Below are positions 58,057-64,000 of a stretch of 64,000 nucleotides of DNA, piece by piece (position 1 is the first letter of the stretch; every line of letters begins with the position of its first letter). Origin of the DNA: Lacihabitans sp. CS3-21 (lineage in GTDB: Bacteria; Bacteroidota; Bacteroidia; Cytophagales; Spirosomataceae); assembly GCF_024343675.1 (NCBI RefSeq), contig NZ_RJUD01000114.1, forward strand, positions 1 through 64,000, read 5' to 3'. Below the pieces are notes generated by a model that did no database searches, was not told the DNA's origin, and saw nothing but the letters and a program-made list of their open reading frames with translations. Position numbers and translations under genes: made by a program.

Positions 58057-60579
58057 ATGCTTAGAGCATACTTAGGTCAGATTGGCCATATATTGGTTAT
58101 ACTTGCTTTTATTTCTTCACTCATTGCTACTTATACCTATTATATTAGTGCAAAAGATAGTTCAAAAGATTCCGATTTCTGGCGTTCAGTAGCCCGTAAA
58201 TCATTCTTTCTCCATACTTTTTTTGTAATTGGGGTAGTATTGGTGCTTTTTAGTATCATTTTCAACAAATACTTTGAGTATCATTATGCATGGGACAACG
58301 CCTCGTTGAGTTTGCCATTGGGCTATGCCATTTCATGTTTTTGGCAAGACCAAGAGGGTAGTTTTCTGCTTTGGATGTTTTGGAATGTTATATTGGGTGT
58401 TATTCTTATTTTTTGGTTTAGAGCAAAGAAGAAGAGTTTTTTGCATTTCGAAAGTCCAATGATGGCGATTTTCTCTGCTGTTCAAGCTTTTTTGACTAGT
58501 ATGATTGTGGGTGCAGTGCTTTTTGGTGATTTCAAGTTGGGGAGTTCGCCCTTTTTACTTTTGAAAGAATCTATGCCAAATTTACCAATTTGGGCTACAA
58601 ATCCAGATTTTGTACCCAAAGATGGAAACGGCTTAAACCCACTTTTACAGAACTATTGGATGGTTATTCACCCTCCAACGCTTTTCTTAGGTTTTGCCAC
58701 TACTTTAATTCCTTTTGCATTTGCATTAGCTGCACTTTGGAAAAAAGACTACAGCGATTGGACCAAAGTAGCCTTGCCTTGGTCACTTGTTTCTGGCGTT
58801 ATTTTGGGAACTGGTATTATGATGGGTGCCATTTGGGCTTATGAAACGCTGAACTTTGGAAGTTATTGGAGCTGGGATCCAGTAGAAAATGCGGTTTATG
58901 TACCTTGGTTAGTTTTAGTGGCCAGCATCCATACCATGCTAATAGCTCGTAAAAGTTCTTCCGCTTTAAAAATCACATTTATATTAAGTATTACGCAATT
59001 CATATTAATACTTTATAGTACATTTCTAACAAGGAGCGGAATTTTAGGAACTTCGTCTGTTCACTCATTTACTGACTTGGGACTTTCTGGACAGTTGCTC
59101 ATATATCTATTATTTTTTGTAATCGGAGCAATTTTATTAATGGCCATTAGGTGGAAATACTTACCAAAAGACAACAAAGAAATCTCGACATATTCAACAG
59201 AATTCTGGATATTTTTGGGTGTAACAACCCTTACACTAGCAGCCTTCCAAATTACCGTAACGACTTCAATACCAGTTTATAATAGCATAGCTGAATTGTT
59301 TAATTACAAATTAAACATGGCTATGCCGACGGATCCGTTGAAGCATTACAATACCTTCCAAATGTGGTTATTTATTGGTGTAATCACTTTGACAGGCATT
59401 GCACAGTTTTTTTGGTGGAGAAGAGTTGATAAATCTTCGATAAAAAAACTTTTGAATCCCTTGATTATCACACTATTACTTTCAGCAATTGCCATAACAG
59501 TTACGGGTGTAAATAATTGGCAGTACATTATATTATTAACTGCAGGTATTTTCTCGATAACAGCCAATGCAACTATTCTTTTGGATATAATCAAAGGCAA
59601 TTTTAAAGTTGCAGGTGGGGCTATTACTCACATTGGAGTAGCATTGATGTTGGTCGGTATTATGTATTCGTCAGCTTACGAAAAGGTTATCTCTGTAAAT
59701 TTGGCCAATGAAAAGATATTCAAAACCGACAAAGACAACAAGGAAAACGTATTGCTATATTACAACAGACCCACACAAATCAATGATTTCACACTTGATT
59801 ATCGTGGTGAATTTGTAGATGTCAGGAACGTTCCAGGATACATAGAAAAGAAATTCATTCAGCCTATTCCCGAAAGTGACTTCCAAGGTGTGGCTAAAGC
59901 AGATATTATGGACGGTGAAAAACTCTATGTAAAACGTGGTGATACTGTAGAATATGAAGCCGAAAACACTTACTATCAGGTGAATTATCAGAAAAAAGGC
60001 GAGAAAGATTTTAATTTTTACCCAAGATATCAGATCAATCAAAAAATGGGAAATGTGGCATCGCCTCACATAAAAAAATATTGGAACAAAGACATTTATT
60101 CGCACGTAAACTATGTAACCACCAATGAAGACAAAGAATGGAGCGTTCCTGAAAACTATTCAGTAGCCATAAAAGACACTTTCTTTTTGAACGATTTCGT
60201 GGCGATTCTCGATAACGTTTCTCCTGTGAATGAATTGGATGGTTTACCTTTGCAACAAGGTGATGTAGCGGCTCAAGCTACTTTGAGAATATTAGAAAGA
60301 GACGGCGAAAGAATCATGAAACCGATTTTTGCTATTAAAAACAGAGAAGTTTGGAGTAAACCAGTAATCAGTAGCGAATTGGGCATCAGGGCTCAGCTTT
60401 TAGCAATAAATCCAGAAACTGGTAAGTTTACTTTTGCTATAAGTAGAGGCGAAAAGGAATACATTGTATTAAAAGCCTTGGAAAAACCACATATTAATCT
60501 CCTTTGGCTTGGAACGGCTCTCTTGGTGATAGGCATGAGTATTGCCTCAGCGAGACGATTTAGGATTGCCATGAAATGA
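58057..60579 (+). CDS. ccmF: Cytochrome c haem lyase CcmF
   Basis: An 840-aa polytopic membrane protein for haem attachment to c-type cytochromes. Conserved parts include FWQDQEGSFLLWMFW, NYWMVIHPPTLFLGFA, the WWD domain GSYWSWDPVENAVYVPWLVLV near residue 267 and the DUF-type periplasmic C-terminal domain of about 250 residues (residues 560-810) with the final helix. About 14 transmembrane helices. The DUF4230 gene overlaps its stop by 4 bp. Confidence 0.95.
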   Translation: MLRAYLGQIGHILVILAFISSLIATYTYYISAKDSSKDSDFWRSVARKSFFLHTFFVIGVVLVLFSIIFNKYFEYHYAWDNASLSLPLGYAISCFWQDQEGSFLLWMFWNVILGVILIFWFRAKKKSFLHFESPMMAIFSAVQAFLTSMIVGAVLFGDFKLGSSPFLLLKESMPNLPIWATNPDFVPKDGNGLNPLLQNYWMVIHPPTLFLGFATTLIPFAFALAALWKKDYSDWTKVALPWSLVSGVILGTGIMMGAIWAYETLNFGSYWSWDPVENAVYVPWLVLVASIHTMLIARKSSSALKITFILSITQFILILYSTFLTRSGILGTSSVHSFTDLGLSGQLLIYLLFFVIGAILLMAIRWKYLPKDNKEISTYSTEFWIFLGVTTLTLAAFQITVTTSIPVYNSIAELFNYKLNMAMPTDPLKHYNTFQMWLFIGVITLTGIAQFFWWRRVDKSSIKKLLNPLIITLLLSAIAITVTGVNNWQYIILLTAGIFSITANATILLDIIKGNFKVAGGAITHIGVALMLVGIMYSSAYEKVISVNLANEKIFKTDKDNKENVLLYYNRPTQINDFTLDYRGEFVDVRNVPGYIEKKFIQPIPESDFQGVAKADIMDGEKLYVKRGDTVEYEAENTYYQVNYQKKGEKDFNFYPRYQINQKMGNVASPHIKKYWNKDIYSHVNYVTTNEDKEWSVPENYSVAIKDTFFLNDFVAILDNVSPVNELDGLPLQQGDVAAQATLRILERDGERIMKPIFAIKNREVWSKPVISSELGIRAQLLAINPETGKFTFAISRGEKEYIVLKALEKPHINLLWLGTALLVIGMSIASARRFRIAMK

Positions 60580-61178
60580 TAAGAAACTGGGTGAAAATAT
60601 TGTTTTACGTTGTTTTGATTCTCCTGAGCATTTTTGTTTGGGAGAAAGTAAAAACTTTAAGTTTTTTCAAGGCAGACGAAATAAAAACCACCCACAATGT
60701 AGTCATTAAAGAAATTGTAAGTTTAGGCAAAATGGAATTGGTGAAATATTCCTTCCGAGATGTGGTAGAACAAGAAATCATTCGTGACTTTCTTCCAGAC
60801 CCAAAAGCTATTCTGATAGTACAAGGCGAGGCGGTAGGCTGTATAGATTTGACCAAAATAACCGAAAAAGACTTGGTAACCACTGGAGATACGCTGATTT
60901 TAAATCTTCCCAATCCTGAAGTTTGTTATCATAAAATAGACCATTCAAAATCTAAAATCTACAAAACTGATTATGCATTTATGAATGAAGCTTTGTTGTT
61001 AGATGAAGCCTACAGAAAAGCAGAAGAGCAAATTTTAAAATCAGCTTTGGATTCGGATATTTTAGAGCAAACCAAAAAGAATGCTGATTTGATACTCAAA
61101 CCACTTATAGAGAACATTTCTTCGAAAAATGTAGTGATAAAATACCCACTTTCGGGAGATTTGAAAAGGTTAAAATGA
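60576..61178 (+). CDS. DUF4230 protein
   Basis: A 200-aa protein with one N-terminal transmembrane helix (about 5-23) and a DUF4230 domain (about 40-190) with FLPDPKAILIVQGEAVGCIDLTKI and the long C-terminal helix EAYRKAEEQILKSALDSDILEQ. It starts within the last codons of ccmF (4-bp overlap), so the two are coupled. Function is unknown; the association with haem-lyase might be mere operon sharing. Confidence 0.9.
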   Translation: MIRNWVKILFYVVLILLSIFVWEKVKTLSFFKADEIKTTHNVVIKEIVSLGKMELVKYSFRDVVEQEIIRDFLPDPKAILIVQGEAVGCIDLTKITEKDLVTTGDTLILNLPNPEVCYHKIDHSKSKIYKTDYAFMNEALLLDEAYRKAEEQILKSALDSDILEQTKKNADLILKPLIENISSKNVVIKYPLSGDLKRLK

Positions 61179-61308
61179 ATTATCTGACGGTTTGTCATAG
61201 TTTCTTTTTGCTAGAAACAGCAGCATCAAATGCTTCAAACATCTTGTTTTCAGTTTTTTACAAAAATGACCAAAATCAATTTAATCTGTCAATTTGACCG
61301 TAAATCCC

Positions 61309-61366
61309 TAAATTTGTAATTGCTGCACTATTCTTGTAAACAAAACGTTGAAATTCAGTAAATTTG
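61309..61366 (+). promoter_or_regulatory. Two -7 boxes upstream of secA
   Basis: TAAATTTG occurs at 61309-61316 and at 61359-61366, both exact matches to TAnnTTTG. The second has TTG at 61334-61336, spaced 22 bp upstream, slightly long for a -33 element. The secA ATG is at 61408. The 229-bp gap also has a weak hairpin GTTTCT...AGAAAC near 61200. Confidence 0.4.
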
Positions 61367-61407
61367 CATTTCATTAAAATAGACATTTAAGAACTTAAGA
61401 TATAAAC

Positions 61408-64000
61408 ATGTTCAATTTTTTAACAAAGAGTATTGCCAAGGTTTTTGGCACAAAATCAGACAAAGACATAAAAGTGCTTAGCCCTTATGTCGAAACTACT
61501 AACGAAGAATTTAGAAAACTTGCGGGACTTACCAACGACCAGTTTAGACAAAAAACGGCCGATTTGCAGCAATATATAAAAGACAAACTCGCTCATATTG
61601 ACAACGAAGTGATAGCACTAAGAGCAAGTTCGGACGAAAATCCTGACATGTTGATAGACGAGCGTGAGTTGATATTCAAGAAAATTGACGAATTAGAGCT
61701 TAAAAGAAATGTGGAACTGGAAGAAATTTTAATTGAAATTCTTCCAAAAGCATTCGCAATTGTAAAAGAAACTGCTCGTAGATTTAAAGAAAACAGCTCT
61801 CTTGAAGTTACTGCAAGTCATTTGGATAGAGAATTGGCCATGACCAAACAACACATCCAAATAGAAGGTGACAAAGCCATTTGGAAAAACGAATGGTTGG
61901 CTGCTGGCAATCTCATTAAATGGGACATGGAGCATTACGACGTTCAAATCATTGGTGGTGCGTCTCTCCACAAAGGCAATATCTCAGAAATGGCCACTGG
62001 TGAAGGTAAAACTTTGGTGGCAACTTTCCCTGCTTTCTTGAATGCTTTGGCAGGAAGAGGTGTACATATTGTTACAGTAAACGATTACCTTGCTCGACGT
62101 GACTCTGAGTGGATGGGGCCAATATTTGAATTCAACGGTATCACTTGCGATTGTATCGATATTCATCCGGCCAATTCATTTGCAAGAAAAAAAGCCTATA
62201 ACGCAGGCATTACCTACGGTACAAACAACGAGTTTGGCTTTGATTATTTGAGAGATAACATGGTGAATGACCCAACGGAGTTGGTGCAAAGACCACACCA
62301 CTACGCTATGGTAGATGAGGTTGACTCCGTTTTGATAGATGACGCTCGTACACCATTGATTATCAGTGGACCTATGACCAAGAAAAATGACGATGAGCTT
62401 TTCAATACACTGAAACCAAGAGTTTCTCAAATTGTAGAAGCACAAAAACAATTGGTGAGTGGATTTTTGGTGGAAGCCAAAAAGCTGATTGCCGATGGTA
62501 AGAAAAAAGAAGGCGGTTTGTCATTGTTCAGAGCACATAGAGGTTTGCCAAAAAGTAAGCCTTTGATAAAATACTTGTCAGAGACTGGAAATAAAAAACT
62601 ACTACTTGAAACTGAGGCAATTTATTTGGCAGAAAACCAAAAATTAATGCCAGAGGCAGACGCACCATTGTATTTCACCATTGAAGAAAAAAACAACTCT
62701 ATTGAACTTACAGACAAGGGATTAGACTTTTTGGCATCTCATGACTCAGATGCCAACTTCTTTACTATGCCTGACTTGGGCATCGAAATGGCTGCCATTG
62801 AAAAAATGGATATCAGCAAGGAAGATAAAATCCTTAAAAACGATGAACTCATCAGAGATTACTCAACGAAAGCTGAGCGTATTCATGCAGTAAACCAGTT
62901 ATTGAAAGCTTACACACTCTTCGAAATTGACGTAGATTACGTTTTGATGGATGGTAAAGTAAAAATCGTTGACGAGCAGACTGGTCGTATAATGGATGGC
63001 CGTAGATGGTCTGACGGCTTGCACCAAGCCGTAGAGGCAAAAGAAAACGTGAAAGTAGAAGACTCTACACAAACTTATGCCACCATAACGCTCCAAAACT
63101 ATTTTAGAATGTACCACAAACTTTGTGGTATGACTGGTACTGCTGAAACCGAAGCGGGTGAATTCTGGAAAATATATAAATTGGATGTAATCTCGATACC
63201 AACGCACAGAGATATTATCAGAGATGACAGACAAGACAAAGTTTACAAAACTGTAAGAGAGAAATACAATGCCGTAGGGGATGAAATCCTTGAAATGGTG
63301 AATATCGGCCGCCCAGTTTTGGTGGGTACTACTTCGGTAGAAAACTCGGAGCTTTTGAGCCGAATGTTGACTATCAAAAAAATACCTCACCAAGTATTAA
63401 ACGCCAAGCAACACGCTCGTGAAGCCGACGTGGTAGCCGAAGCCGGTAAACCAGGAACTGTAACCATTGCCACCAACATGGCTGGTAGAGGTACTGACAT
63501 TAAACTTACTCCAGAAAGCAAGTCCGCAGGTGGCTTGGCCATCATTGGTACAGAACGTCACGAATCTCGTAGAGTAGACCGTCAGCTAAGAGGTAGAGCG
63601 GGTCGTCAGGGTGACCCAGGTTCTTCACAATTTTTTGTGAGTTTGGAAGACAACCTGATGCGTATGTTTGGCTCAGACCGTATAGCCAAAGTAATGGACA
63701 GGATGGGTATGGAAGAAGGTGAAGTTATTCAGCACTCTATGATTACCAGCTCCATAGAAAGGGCCCAAACTAAAGTAGAGGAAAACAACTTTGGTATGCG
63801 TAAACGTCTGATTGAATATGATGATGTAATGAACATCCAAAGGGATACGATTTATAAAAGAAGAAAAAATGCATTGTTTGGAGATAGATTAGCTTTGGAT
63901 ATTGCCAACATAATATATGATACTTGTGCTGATTTGGTTAAAAGTACACAAGGCAACTACGACGAGTTTGAGGTAAGAGCCATGCAACGCTTGGGTATGA
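61408..64000 (+). CDS. secA: Preprotein translocase ATPase SecA, cut by the window edge
   Basis: Reads without a stop for about 864 codons to the right edge, so only the C-terminal part is missing. It has the Walker A ATGEGKTL near residue 197, the DEAD-like DEVDS near 303 and LIISGP, then the second ATPase lobe with [11 protein letters not shown] near 692 and [19 protein letters not shown] near 728, followed by the start of the helical wing/scaffold domains. Walker A lies about 95 residues later than in E. coli SecA (102-109) because of an N-terminal insertion (about 35-165), as typical of this phylum. It drives Sec-dependent export. Confidence 0.98.
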   Translation, partial: MFNFLTKSIAKVFGTKSDKDIKVLSPYVETTNEEFRKLAGLTNDQFRQKTADLQQYIKDKLAHIDNEVIALRASSDENPDMLIDERELIFKKIDELELKRNVELEEILIEILPKAFAIVKETARRFKENSSLEVTASHLDRELAMTKQHIQIEGDKAIWKNEWLAAGNLIKWDMEHYDVQIIGGASLHKGNISEMATGEGKTLVATFPAFLNALAGRGVHIVTVNDYLARRDSEWMGPIFEFNGITCDCIDIHPANSFARKKAYNAGITYGTNNEFGFDYLRDNMVNDPTELVQRPHHYAMVDEVDSVLIDDARTPLIISGPMTKKNDDELFNTLKPRVSQIVEAQKQLVSGFLVEAKKLIADGKKKEGGLSLFRAHRGLPKSKPLIKYLSETGNKKLLLETEAIYLAENQKLMPEADAPLYFTIEEKNNSIELTDKGLDFLASHDSDANFFTMPDLGIEMAAIEKMDISKEDKILKNDELIRDYSTKAERIHAVNQLLKAYTLFEIDVDYVLMDGKVKIVDEQTGRIMDGRRWSDGLHQAVEAKENVKVEDSTQTYATITLQNYFRMYHKLCGMTGTAETEAGEFWKIYKLDVISIPTHRDIIRDDRQDKVYKTVREKYNAVGDEILEMVNIGRPVLVGTTSVENSELLSRMLTIKKIPHQVLNAKQHAREADVVAEAGKPGTVTIATNMAGRGTDIKLTPESKSAGGLAIIGTERHESRRVDRQLRGRAGRQGDPGSSQFFVSLEDNLMRMFGSDRIAKVMDRMGMEEGEVIQHSMITSSIERAQTKVEENNFGMRKRLIEYDDVMNIQRDTIYKRRKNALFGDRLALDIANIIYDTCADLVKSTQGNYDEFEVRAMQRLGM

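Noticed and set aside
1-64000. tRNA, rRNA, prophage or insertion sequences
   Set aside because: By reading the gaps I found no cloverleaf-like sequence, no transposase and no phage gene. A tRNA search program could overturn this for the short gaps.

Overview
The window is chromosomal DNA from a low-GC member of the Bacteroidota, most likely a Cytophagales-type bacterium. This rests on the DUF4249 lipoprotein paired with a TonB-dependent receptor carrying a carboxypeptidase-like N-terminal domain, a Rho factor with a long acidic insertion, a SecA with a long insertion ahead of its ATPase, and promoters of the Bacteroidota type (-7 box TAnnTTTG). Genus cannot be fixed from sequence alone. I see no tRNA, rRNA, prophage, transposase or CRISPR array.

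Region 1-12.1 kb is the most unusual part. It opens with about 670 bp of tandem repeats: thirteen 40-bp units that grade into a pure 8-bp repeat. Then come a Tat-type class V aminotransferase, a LytS/LytTR two-component pair, and divergently a TonB-dependent receptor with a DUF4249 lipoprotein. After a terminator follows a tight five-gene run: a CotH-kinase lipoprotein, a small secreted repeat protein, a VTC-type polyphosphate polymerase domain protein, a DUF4956 membrane protein and a DUF2490 outer-membrane protein. The sensor kinase, receptor, DUF4249 protein and CotH protein all carry Gly/Pro/Asn-rich segments. I regard this as the best candidate for an undescribed envelope phosphate-polymer or protein-phosphorylation system.

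Region 12-34 kb is mostly housekeeping: an S66 LD-carboxypeptidase, purL, a four-gene set (SRPBCC, PhnB-like, two DUF1801), a NamZ-type muramidase and a YiiX-like papain-fold enzyme (three peptidoglycan-related genes in all), an A-type Fe-S carrier, a saccharopine dehydrogenase-like protein, lon, hisHAF with a terminator-like hairpin in its leader, a polyprenyl synthase, a beta-lactamase-fold hydrolase, an S41 protease and an FKBP isomerase.

Region 34-44.5 kb has a membrane LytTR regulator, a trehalose-use locus (AraC regulator, MFS permease, GH37 trehalase), kdsC, a helix-hairpin-helix membrane protein, an OmpA lipoprotein, rho, dapF and rplS.

Region 44.5-64 kb holds a TonB receptor / sugar kinase / secreted nucleoside hydrolase operon, two transferases of the families associated with rSAM/selenodomain clusters, a HipA-like kinase with DUF3037, the bifunctional NAD(P)H-hydrate repair enzyme, a ParDE pair, a D-threonine aldolase-like enzyme with a solitary GroES-like protein, a thioredoxin-fold protein, ccmF, a DUF4230 protein and a secA gene that runs off the right edge.
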